A DNA stretch of 5,826 nt from an uncultured Angelakisella sp. (GTDB lineage: Bacteria > Bacillota > Clostridia > Oscillospirales > Ruminococcaceae). The notes beneath the pieces were generated by a model. It saw only the letters and a program-made list of their open reading frames with translations. It was not told where the DNA came from and did no database searches. A program made the position numbers and the translations under genes. Location: positions 1-5,826 of the forward strand of contig CAJFUT010000106.1 of assembly GCA_904420255.1 (NCBI GenBank), given 5' to 3'. Below are positions 1 through 5,698 of this stretch, in pieces; positions within the stretch are counted from its first letter, which is position 1; each line of letters starts with the position of its first letter.

Positions 1-40
1 CTGTCGCCTTAGAGGGGTCCAGGGCCCTCCCTGGTCAATC

Positions 41-202
41 TTTGGCCACTTTCTTTTGATCAAGAAAGTGGCGACACGGGCGTCGGACGTCTGTCTGACA
101 AATTCTCAAACCACAAATACTTCCCACGGCACAAGGTAAATCAAGCCCGGCCTTCCGGCGCGACCGGAGTAATACCGGAAAGAGGCCCCGCGCAGCGGAT
201 TC
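41..202. repeat. Intergenic repeat, unit 1 of 3
   Basis: First of three tandem degenerate copies of a roughly 160-bp element; the next starts 162 bases later. It opens with an 11-bp perfect stem (45-55 pairing with 62-72, loop TTGATC). A second conserved block with TTCTCAAACCACAAATA follows at about 102-119, and the unit closes with GCGCAGCG at 190-197. Over the first 110 positions I count 7 differences from unit 2. The rest is more diverged, but still alignable. It is far less GC-rich than the neighbouring genes. Bases 1-40 before it carry only a small hairpin. The function is unknown; a dispersed palindromic intergenic repeat is the likeliest reading. Confidence 0.85.
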
Positions 203-365
203 TTTGGCCACTTTCTTTTGATCAAGAAAGTGGCGACACCGGCGTCGGGCTTCTGGCTGACAAATTCTCAAACCACAAATATTTCCCATGGCACAAGGTA
301 AAACAAGCCCGGACCTTCTGTGCGGCGGAGTATTACTCGAATGAAAGCCCAGCGCAGCGACAACC
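203..365. repeat. Intergenic repeat, unit 2 of 3
   Basis: Second copy, 163 bases long. The opening 11-bp stem is intact (207-217 with 224-234, loop TTGATC). The conserved middle block lies at about 264-281 and the closing GCGCAGCG at 352-359. Between the blocks sits a small inverted repeat (GAGTA and TACTC around 328-338) where unit 1 has a different sequence. The step to unit 3 is 163 rather than 162 bases, so no reading frame is kept through the array. That argues against a coding repeat. Confidence 0.85.
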
Positions 366-514
366 TTTGGCCACTTTCTTTTGATGGGGAAAGTGGCGAC
401 ACCGGCGTCTGGCTTCTGCCTGACAAACTCCCAAACCACAAATACTTCCCATGGCACAAGCTAAAAAGACATCCTGACGATTCAGACAAATCAAAAATAG
501 AAAGCAGCGCAGCG
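366..514. repeat. Intergenic repeat, unit 3 of 3, slightly shortened
   Basis: Third and most diverged copy, about 8 bases shorter than the others between its first base and its closing GCGCAGCG (507-514). The opening stem is altered: CAAG of the other copies is GGGG here, leaving 9 Watson-Crick pairs. The two changed positions could form G-U pairs only in a plus-strand transcript. The middle block (about 427-444) is well kept. Its end abuts the terminator of the minus-strand operon, so the array begins right where that operon stops. Confidence 0.78.
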
Positions 515-550
515 TTGCAAAAAGGTGGGGGCCCTTTCGGGCCCCCAAAG
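515..550 (-). terminator. Rho-independent terminator of the moxR-DUF58 operon
   Basis: On the minus strand an 8-bp perfect GC stem (GGGGGCCC and GGGCCCCC, plus positions 539-546 and 527-534) closes a GAAA tetraloop. It is followed by ACC and a run of five T (523-519). It starts about 25 bases after the stop codon of the last operon gene. Stem strength, GNRA-type loop, T run and position all agree with an intrinsic terminator. Confidence 0.88.
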
Positions 551-571
551 AGCGGGGCACAAGCCAGCGAT

Positions 572-1918
572 TCACGAGCCGTTTCTCGCGGACGTAAAAG
601 AACGGCGCAGGCGGCGCAGCTCCTCCCGGGAGGGAGGCGGCGGCGGGGCGGGGCTGTAGCAGCTCCGGTCCAGCCAGTCGGCCAGCTGCCGGAGGCTCTG
701 GGCGGCCTCCGGCTTTTCCTGGCCCTGGGCCCAGCGGGCCAGCCGGTCCAGGTAGGCCCGGATGGTTTCCCCCCGGCGGCGTCCCAGGCCCCGGAGCCGC
801 CCCCGGCGCTCCAGCCAGGCCAGGGTGCCGGCGGGGGTGTTCCGCAGCAGCAACTCCCGCCACAGCAGCCCCAGGGCCCGCCCCATCTCCCGGAGCCGGA
901 GCCCCAGGCCGTGGAGCAGCTTCCCCCGGGACCGGCGCAGGACGGGGGCCTGGGCCCCGGCCCTTCCCCCCACCCGGACCCGGCGCATCCGCCAGAGCCA
1001 CCGGAGGACGGCCCACACCAGCAGGGCCGCCATGGCCCCGAAGAAGATCATCCCCAGGATGGGGGATACCTCCACCACCTCCTCCGGGGCGGCGGCAGGC
1101 GGGGCCGCCCCCTGGGCCTGGTCCAGATAGGGGGAGCCGCCCTCCCCCGCCCCCTGGGGCAGCAGGGAAAGGAGGAAGGAAATGGCCGCCCCCAGGGCCC
1201 CCAGGAGGAGGTCCACCCCCCGTTCCAGGGCGTCCAGCAGGGCCACCAGCCCCCGTCCCGCCGCCTCGGAGAAGAAGATGAGGAACACCGCCGCGAAGGC
1301 CGCCGCCAGGGCCGCCCCCCAGAGGATGGAGAGGACCCCCAGCAGGCCGCCCCCCCTGGCCCCCATCCGCCCCCCGGAGAGGCGCTGCCAGGCCAGGGAA
1401 AGGAGGCTCACCGCCGCCGCCAGCAGCAGGTGCAGCAGGTAGGGGTCCCCCTCCCAGGGGGCGGGCACCGCCAGGAAATAGAGGAAAAGCAGGGCCCCGG
1501 CGTCCAGATAGAGGCCGGTTTGGGCGGCGCCCACCGGGTGGAAGGCGATCTGCCCCCCGTGGAGGGCCCCGGCCATCACCGCCGCCCCCAGCAGGAGGGC
1601 ATAGGCCCCGGACATCCGGGCGCCGCCCCAGGCCAGCACCGCCCAGAGCTGGGCCCCGACGCCCGCCGCCCCCGCCAGCACCAGGGCGGGGAGGGCCCGG
1701 GGCTTGGCGGTGAAGGCCCGGAACAGCCCCCAGGTGACCAGGGCCGCGGCGGCCCAGAGGGCGGCGGAGGGGAGGCGCTGGACCCTCCCCTCCTGGTCCA
1801 GGAGGGCCAGGAAAAGGAGGAGGGAGCGCAGCAGCAGCACGTCGCAGCAGACCGCCGCCGCCGAGGGGATCCACCCCCGGCCGCCGGCCTCGGGGAGGGG
1901 ATTTTGGCTCCGGCTCAT
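572..1918 (-). CDS. Polytopic membrane protein with DUF4129-like C-terminal tail
   Basis: A 448-residue protein, last gene of the operon. It likely acts in the cell membrane with the MoxR ATPase and DUF58 protein; its biochemical role is not known. About seven hydrophobic segments fill residues 16-253 (for example 16-40, 52-69, 74-96, 102-118, 134-151, 158-177, 190-216). After a short polar stretch (255-282) comes one more membrane segment at 284-307, then a basic cytoplasmic region. Residues 361-441 resemble the DUF4129 tail of TgpA-type proteins, with a CYSP motif and a proline run (420-429) before a final charged helix. TgpA proteins carry a transglutaminase core between the membrane part and this tail; here no such domain is seen and the gap is far too short to hold one. 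The ATG overlaps the previous stop as ATGA and has GGAGG 8 bases upstream, so translation is probably coupled. The DUF4129 assignment is from residue pattern only. Confidence 0.85.
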   Translation of the reverse strand: MSRSQNPLPEAGGRGWIPSAAAVCCDVLLLRSLLLFLALLDQEGRVQRLPSAALWAAAALVTWGLFRAFTAKPRALPALVLAGAAGVGAQLWAVLAWGGARMSGAYALLLGAAVMAGALHGGQIAFHPVGAAQTGLYLDAGALLFLYFLAVPAPWEGDPYLLHLLLAAAVSLLSLAWQRLSGGRMGARGGGLLGVLSILWGAALAAAFAAVFLIFFSEAAGRGLVALLDALERGVDLLLGALGAAISFLLSLLPQGAGEGGSPYLDQAQGAAPPAAAPEEVVEVSPILGMIFFGAMAALLVWAVLRWLWRMRRVRVGGRAGAQAPVLRRSRGKLLHGLGLRLREMGRALGLLWRELLLRNTPAGTLAWLERRGRLRGLGRRRGETIRAYLDRLARWAQGQEKPEAAQSLRQLADWLDRSCYSPAPPPPPSREELRRLRRSFTSARNGS

Positions 1919-3222
1919 GAGGCAGCCCTCCCTTCCCGGATGGAGGCCAGGGGCGCCACGGCGAAGTCCAGGGCGGGCAGCTCCGCCGGGGGCTCCTGGA
2001 AGGTGAGGAACATGAGGGAGGCCGCCTCCAGCCCCTCCAGCAGGGGCCAGCAGCGGAACTGCCGGATGTCCCGGGTGATGAGGTAGACCCGGCCCGCCCG
2101 GGAGATCCCCCGGAGGAGGCCGTCCCGGTCAAATTCCGACAGGCGGTAGGGCTCCCGCTCCGATTCCTCCCGGAGCCAGACGGGGGCCTCCCGGAGGCGG
2201 CAGCCCGCCAGGGCGAAGAGCAGGTCCTCCGGCCCGGCCCCTTCCGCGGCGAAAAGGCTCTGGGGAGGCTGGCCCTCCCCCCGGGGCAGGCTGAGGCCGC
2301 AGGGCACCCCCGCCTCCCCCAGCCGCAGCGCCGCCGAGGCCAGGAGGCTCAGGGCCTCCTCCAGCCCCTCCGGGTCCTCCAGGAAGGACTGGGTATCCAG
2401 GATGAAGTGGGCCGCCCGGGGAAGGATGGTTTCGTAAAGGTTCACCTGGAGGGGCTGCTGCCGGGCCGCCATCCGCCAGTTGATCCGCTTCCAGGGGTCG
2501 GCCCCCTGGTAGGGCCGGGCGCTTTTGAGGACGGTGACGTCCTCCATATAGCCCCGGCCGCCCCACTGGCTGTCCCACAGGTCCCGGAGGAAAAGCTGGA
2601 TCCGCACCGGCTGGATCCGGGGGTAGACGGCGAAGACCCGGGGCAGGGCCAGGGGGAGGGTGGTTTCCACCTGGGCCAGGCCCAGGCCGTCCCCGCTGCG
2701 CAGGCAGACCTCCTCCACCCGGTAGACCCCCCGGCGCCGGGCCTCCCACCGGGTTTCCCATTCCAGGGACTGGTGCCACAGCAGGAAGGTGAGCTTCTGG
2801 GCCAGGGCGGGGAAATAGGCGAAGGAGCCGTCCTCCTTGAGGGCCGCCGCCTTGGCGCGGGGGAGGCCCTCCTCCGGCAGGAGGCAGCCCGGCTCCGGCA
2901 GGGGCTGGCAGACCTCCAGCCAGAAGACCGGCAGCAGCTTGCCGTTGGTGACCCGGCAGCGGAGGACCGCCTCCTGGCCGGGGAAGAGGCGGTAGGAAGG
3001 GGCGGAAAGCTCCACCGAGAGCTTCCCCAGGGACGCCGCCCCCCAGAGGCGGGAGCCCAGCCCCAGGGCAAAGAGCAGCAGCAGGAAGGCCGCCAGGGCG
3101 GTGCGGCCCAGGAAGCTGGCCAGGAGGGCCCCCACCAGGCAGACCCCCGCCACCCCCAGGCAGCAGAGGTGGCTGGAGCCCTCCCCCAGCCAGTACCGGG
3201 GCCTCTTGTCCTTATTGTCCAT
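1915..3222 (-). CDS. DUF58 domain membrane-anchored protein
   Basis: A 435-residue DUF58 family protein, the usual genetic partner of MoxR ATPases. Two hydrophobic segments (about 19-38 and 41-58) anchor it near the N-terminus. A beta-rich region follows (about 66-200). The family's signature motif lies at about 236-263, read as Y-Q-G-A-D-P-W-K-R-I-N-W-R-M-A-A-R. A von Willebrand A-like fold follows from the strand FILD (273-276). The metal-binding DxSxS motif expected there is degenerate: both serines are replaced (Gln278, Phe280), so metal binding is doubtful. The start ATG lies inside the end of the moxR gene (11-base overlap) with AGGAG 7 bases upstream; the stop overlaps the next gene by 4 bases. 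Family members are linked to envelope or surface-protein functions, but the exact role here is unknown. Confidence 0.93.
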   Translation of the reverse strand: MDNKDKRPRYWLGEGSSHLCCLGVAGVCLVGALLASFLGRTALAAFLLLLFALGLGSRLWGAASLGKLSVELSAPSYRLFPGQEAVLRCRVTNGKLLPVFWLEVCQPLPEPGCLLPEEGLPRAKAAALKEDGSFAYFPALAQKLTFLLWHQSLEWETRWEARRRGVYRVEEVCLRSGDGLGLAQVETTLPLALPRVFAVYPRIQPVRIQLFLRDLWDSQWGGRGYMEDVTVLKSARPYQGADPWKRINWRMAARQQPLQVNLYETILPRAAHFILDTQSFLEDPEGLEEALSLLASAALRLGEAGVPCGLSLPRGEGQPPQSLFAAEGAGPEDLLFALAGCRLREAPVWLREESEREPYRLSEFDRDGLLRGISRAGRVYLITRDIRQFRCWPLLEGLEAASLMFLTFQEPPAELPALDFAVAPLASIREGRAAS

Positions 3223-4177
3223 GGAGCAGCTCCTCCGCCGCCGGGGGCACCGGCACCTCGGCCAGGGTGCTGTCCAGGAGCTTTTCCGCCGTCAGGCCGG
3301 AGAGCCTGGCCTCGTTGGAGAGGAGGAGGCGGTGGTCCAGCACCGGGTGGGCCAGCAGCTGCACGTCGTCGGGGGTGACGAAATCCCGCCCCTCCAGGGC
3401 GGCCCAGGCCTTGGCGGCCCGGTAGAGGCTCCGGGAGCCCCGGGGGCTCACCCCCATCCGGGCCATGGGGTCCCGGCGGGTGGCGGCGGTGAGCTCCACG
3501 ATGTACCGGGAGACCTCCGGGGAGACAAATACCTCCCGCACCTCCTCCTGGAGCCTCAGCAGCTCCTCCCCCGAGGTGACGGTGCGCACCTGGGAGAAGG
3601 GGATGCCGTCCCCCAGGGTATCCAGCATCCGCTGCTCCTCCTCCGGGCTGGGGTAGCCCAGGGAGAGGCGGACCAGGAAGCGGTCCATCTGGGCGGCGGG
3701 GAGCTGGAAGGTGGTTTCCGATTCCACCGGGTTCTGGGTGGCCATCACCACAAAGGGCCGGGGGAGGGGGTAGGTTTCCCCGTCGACGGTCACCTGCTCC
3801 TCCTCCATGGCCTCCAGCAGGGCGGACTGGGTCCGGGGGATGGCCCGGTTGATCTCGTCGGCCAGGAGGAGGTTGGTCATGATGGGGCCCCGCATCAGCT
3901 GGAATTCCCCCGTCTTCTGGTTGAAAATGTTCATCCCCAGGATGTCCGCCGGCAGCAGGTCCGGCACGAACTGAATCCGCCGGCTCTCCAGCCCCAGGAC
4001 GATGGAGAGGGTCTTGACCAGGGTGGTTTTCCCCGCCCCCGGCAGGTCGTCCAGGAGGATATGCCCCTGGGAGAGGAGGGCCACCAGGGTCAGCTTCACC
4101 TGGCGCTCCTTGCCGATGATGATTTTGCCCGTTTCCGCCAGGACCTGCCGCCCCAGCTCCTGAATCCGCTGTTCCAT
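3212..4177 (-). CDS. MoxR family AAA+ ATPase
   Basis: A 321-residue ATPase of the MoxR family (AAA_3 type), thought to work as a chaperone-like remodelling factor for the proteins encoded next to it. The domain order is typical and complete. Walker A is at 43-52 (DDLPGAGKTT), Walker B at 103-108 (LLLADE), sensor 1 at 146-150 (ATQNP), and the PAAQMDRF segment at 160-167, where MoxR proteins have their conserved Asp-Arg-Phe. A C-terminal lid helix segment holds the sensor 2-like GVSPRGSRSLYRAAK. Length is normal for the family. No signal peptide or membrane segment is visible, so it is cytoplasmic. The ATG has a good AGGAG 8 bases upstream and follows a clear promoter, making this the first gene of its operon. 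The stop codon lies within the DUF58 gene. Confidence in the family is very high; the substrate is inferred from neighbours only. Confidence 0.97.
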   Translation of the reverse strand: MEQRIQELGRQVLAETGKIIIGKERQVKLTLVALLSQGHILLDDLPGAGKTTLVKTLSIVLGLESRRIQFVPDLLPADILGMNIFNQKTGEFQLMRGPIMTNLLLADEINRAIPRTQSALLEAMEEEQVTVDGETYPLPRPFVVMATQNPVESETTFQLPAAQMDRFLVRLSLGYPSPEEEQRMLDTLGDGIPFSQVRTVTSGEELLRLQEEVREVFVSPEVSRYIVELTAATRRDPMARMGVSPRGSRSLYRAAKAWAALEGRDFVTPDDVQLLAHPVLDHRLLLSNEARLSGLTAEKLLDSTLAEVPVPPAAEELLHGQ

Positions 4178-4233
4178 CGCCGTCGCTCCTTTTTCTCTCG
4201 TTTCCTTTCCCCGCGGGGGATGCCTTTCCCATC

Positions 4234-4242
4234 ATTATAGCA
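4234..4242 (-). promoter_or_regulatory. Extended -10 promoter of the moxR operon
   Basis: On the minus strand the sequence reads TGCTATAAT, a perfect -10 hexamer (4239-4234) with the TG extension one base upstream. Transcription should begin near 4227, giving a leader of about 50 bases before the moxR ATG. No good -35 hexamer is found at 16-18 bases spacing, which fits an extended -10 promoter or one needing an activator. The -35 area is occupied by inverted repeats. The consensus match points to a housekeeping sigma-A type promoter rather than an ECF one. Confidence 0.75.
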
Positions 4243-4243
4243 T

Positions 4244-4300
4244 AAAACTTCATGGGCGGACCACCATGAAAATAAGCCGAAGCGCCGCCCATGAAGTTTT
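4244..4300. repeat. Perfect 16-bp inverted repeat overlapping the moxR -35 region
   Basis: Arms AAAACTTCATGGGCGG (4244-4259) and its exact complement (4285-4300) flank a 25-base spacer. The left arm begins 4 bases upstream of the -10 hexamer. Nested within it, TTCATGG (4250-4256) and CCATGAA (4264-4270) form a second palindrome with an 8-base gap, and CCATGAA recurs at 4289-4295. There are thus three half-sites of one 7-base word. Possible readings are an operator for a dimeric regulator, a cruciform, or a bidirectional terminator (AAAA/TTTT ends) that blocks read-through from the sigma operon. The sequence does not decide among them. Confidence 0.7.
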
Positions 4301-4386
4301 TGCCCATGGGGCCCCTCCCGGCCCGCGGGCGATTTTGATGGCCGTGCCGCCTCCAGCGGCATATGGCCTCCCGGTGCTTTTATACA

Positions 4387-4420
4387 GCGGAAAAGGCCCC
4401 GTTCTAGGGCCCTTTTCCGC
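4387..4420 (-). terminator. Possible terminator after the sigma/anti-sigma genes
   Basis: A hairpin with 10-bp perfect arms GCGGAAAAGG (4387-4396) and CCTTTTCCGC (4411-4420), extended inside by three more GC pairs after one mismatch, with a 6-base loop. It lies 34 bases after the anti-sigma stop codon. The T run is only four and sits within the stem rather than after it, so termination may be partial. It could serve in either direction. Confidence 0.45.
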
Positions 4421-4436
4421 CGCCCTGGAGCGGCGG
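4417..4436. other. Second hairpin that competes with the possible terminator
   Basis: A 7-bp perfect GC stem (CCGCCGC at 4417-4423 with GCGGCGG at 4430-4436) around a 6-base loop. It shares bases 4417-4420 with the neighbouring hairpin at 4387-4420, so both cannot form fully at once. On the minus-strand transcript this stem forms first, directly after the anti-sigma stop codon. It may be a simple GC-rich coincidence. Confidence 0.4.
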
Positions 4437-4454
4437 GACGGCTGAGGCCAGGGC

Positions 4455-5198
4455 TCACCCGGCCCGGCCGTGGCCGGCGCCGTGGTGGCCCCGGCCCGGC
4501 TGCCGGGAGCCGTCCCCGGCCCCGCCGGAAAGCTCCCGGATCCGCTGGCGGATCTCCCCCATGGTCATCTCCCGGACCTCCTCCGGGGTGACGCTGGGGT
4601 CCAGGGCCTGGAGCTGCTGGAAGGCCCGGTATTTCCCGCAGGAGAGGCCCGCCTCGTGGGCGGCCTCCACCTCCCCGGGCTCCGCCTGCCAGCAGTAGGC
4701 GTTCCGGCGGCCGGCGGTGCAGGCCTCCATATCGGCCAGGATACGGCCGCTTTGGGCCTGGTCGTCCCCCGCCACCACAATGGAGAGGACCCCGTCCCCC
4801 GCCAGGGAGCCGGTCACCGCCGGGCTGGCCAGCACCTGCTCCACCGCCTCGGCGTAGCCCAGGAAGCCGAGGTCCAGGCTGTCCGCCAGGGCCTCCCCGT
4901 CCTCGTTGAAGCCCCGCACCGAAACCACCCGGTCGAAGCGGTTGACCCCCAGCTCCAGGGAGGGGTTGATGTCGATGCTGATGAGGGAGGTGGGGGTGAA
5001 CCAGAGCCCCCAGCCCCCCCAGGCCACCGCCGCCAGCAGGAGGCAGGCCAGGGCAGGGGCCAGGCGGCGCCCCCAGGGGGCGGGCCTCCTGCGGGCCTCC
5101 TCGGCGCGGATTTTTTGGGACACCCGTTCCAGGGCGGCGGCCTTCAGCGCCTCCTCGGCATGGACGCTGTCAAAGGCCTCCCTCAGACGGTCACGCAT
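4455..5198 (-). CDS. RsgI-type anti-sigma factor, single membrane segment
   Basis: A 247-residue protein likely to hold the adjacent ECF sigma factor inactive at the membrane. Residues 1-44 form a charged cytoplasmic part (AFDSVHAEEALK and following helix). One membrane helix spans about 45-66, and the rest lies outside the cell. Residues 73-101 carry the hallmark of the RsgI middle domain, with ISIDINPSLELGVNRF and VVSV following. Asn78-Pro79 matches the Asn-Pro bond at which RsgI proteins are known to self-cleave. A second conserved-looking block (about 185-224, GLSCGKYRAF onward) precedes a Gly/His/Arg-rich tail (225-247). The carbohydrate-binding modules found on many clostridial RsgI proteins are absent, and the N-terminus does not look like the classical RsgI N domain. 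I chose the ATG at 5198, not a GTG at 5207, because the GGAGG overlaps that GTG and is 8 bases from the ATG. It overlaps the sigma stop by 8 bases, indicating coupling. Confidence 0.88.
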   Translation of the reverse strand: MRDRLREAFDSVHAEEALKAAALERVSQKIRAEEARRRPAPWGRRLAPALACLLLAAVAWGGWGLWFTPTSLISIDINPSLELGVNRFDRVVSVRGFNEDGEALADSLDLGFLGYAEAVEQVLASPAVTGSLAGDGVLSIVVAGDDQAQSGRILADMEACTAGRRNAYCWQAEPGEVEAAHEAGLSCGKYRAFQQLQALDPSVTPEEVREMTMGEIRQRIRELSGGAGDGSRQPGRGHHGAGHGRAG

Positions 5199-5673
5199 CT
5201 TCCTCACCTCCCAGCTTTTCCCGGAGCAGCTGCCTGGAGCGGGTCAGGAGGGTGTACACCGTGTTGACGTTTTTCCCCAGGATGCGGCTGATTTCGGGGG
5301 CGGCGTAGCCCTCATAATCGTGGAGGTAAACCACCTCCCGGTATTTCCGGGGCAGGGAAAGGACCGCCTCCAGCACCTCCCGGTGCTCCGGGGCCACCGG
5401 CGCGGGCCGCTCCAGCACCTCGTCGATGGATACGGTGCGGCGGCGGAACAGGCTTTTCAGCAGGTCCTTGCAGGCGTTGATGGTGACCCGGATGAACCAC
5501 GCCCGCTCGTGCTCCCCGCTTTCAAACACAGCGGGGCTGAGGGCATATTTCAGGAATACCGTCTGAAAAATGTCCTCCGTGTCGGCGTAATTTTTCAGAT
5601 GCACCATGCAGAGCCGCCGCACCGTGTCCCCGTGCCGCTCCATGGCCCTGACAATCTCCCCTTCGCTCCGCAT
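5191..5673 (-). CDS. ECF-type sigma-70 family RNA polymerase sigma factor
   Basis: A 160-residue sigma factor of the extracytoplasmic function type, with only regions 2 and 4 as expected for this length. Region 2 spans about 14-77 and includes DTEDIFQTVFLKYA (31-44), the core-polymerase and -10 binding segment, then the ERAWFIRVTINACKDLL helix (56-72). A linker of about 20 residues leads to region 4 (about 97-155). There, LPRKYREVVYLHDYEGY and ISRILGKNVNTVYTLLTRSR make up the helix-turn-helix that reads the -35 element. The ATG is preceded by a G-run (GGGGGG) about 6 bases upstream; this is a weak but usable ribosome binding site. A later in-frame ATG (residue 11) would cut the start of region 2. 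Its gene overlaps the anti-sigma gene, the usual arrangement of an ECF pair. The ECF subgroup and target promoters cannot be named from this sequence. Confidence 0.95.
   Translation of the reverse strand: MRSEGEIVRAMERHGDTVRRLCMVHLKNYADTEDIFQTVFLKYALSPAVFESGEHERAWFIRVTINACKDLLKSLFRRRTVSIDEVLERPAPVAPEHREVLEAVLSLPRKYREVVYLHDYEGYAAPEISRILGKNVNTVYTLLTRSRQLLREKLGGEEDA
5204..5211 (-). promoter_or_regulatory. Ribosome binding site that decides the anti-sigma start
   Basis: GGAGGTGA on the minus strand lies within the end of the sigma gene. Its GGAGG core is 8 bases from the ATG at 5198, an ideal spacing. The upstream GTG at 5207 is part of this same element and so cannot use it. Confidence 0.8.
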
Positions 5674-5698
5674 CCCAAACCCCCCGCTGGAAAATCAG

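Noticed and set aside
41..402. CRISPR array
   Set aside because: Repeated blocks are spaced about 162 bases apart and the sequence between them is also related, so there are no unique short spacers.
35..457. Minus-strand open frame of 140 codons through the repeats
   Set aside because: It is read through the repeat array; units 1 and 2 are in one frame and unit 3 in another, so no peptide repeat is kept. No ribosome binding site or domain is seen.
320..2086. Long plus-strand open frame of 588 codons
   Set aside because: It lies opposite the membrane protein gene, starts in the repeat array and translates to a low-complexity Pro/Gln/Gly/Arg sequence, as expected for the antisense of GC-rich coding DNA.
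333..2132. Minus-strand open frame of 599 codons
   Set aside because: It is another frame over the DUF4129-like and DUF58 genes and runs through the terminator into the repeats. The product is Gly/Pro-rich without domains.
4178..4210. ECF-type promoter (GGAAAC with a CG-rich -10) before moxR
   Set aside because: The would-be -10 falls on the ribosome binding site and start codon, so no usable leader would remain.
4244..4300. Invertible, phase-variable promoter
   Set aside because: The -10 lies outside the inverted repeat, the spacer is only 25 bases, and no recombinase gene is in the window.
2442..4307. Minus-strand open frame of 621 codons covering moxR and the DUF58 gene
   Set aside because: It is an out-of-frame shadow of two well-recognised genes and begins upstream of the promoter.
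4379..4384. Second -10 candidate TATAAA on the minus strand
   Set aside because: The best -35 at 17-base spacing matches only 3 of 6 positions, and the hairpin at 4387-4420 occupies that spot.
4470..5267. Plus-strand open frame of 265 codons
   Set aside because: It is antisense to the anti-sigma gene, with Gly/Pro/Leu-rich low-complexity translation and no recognisable motif.
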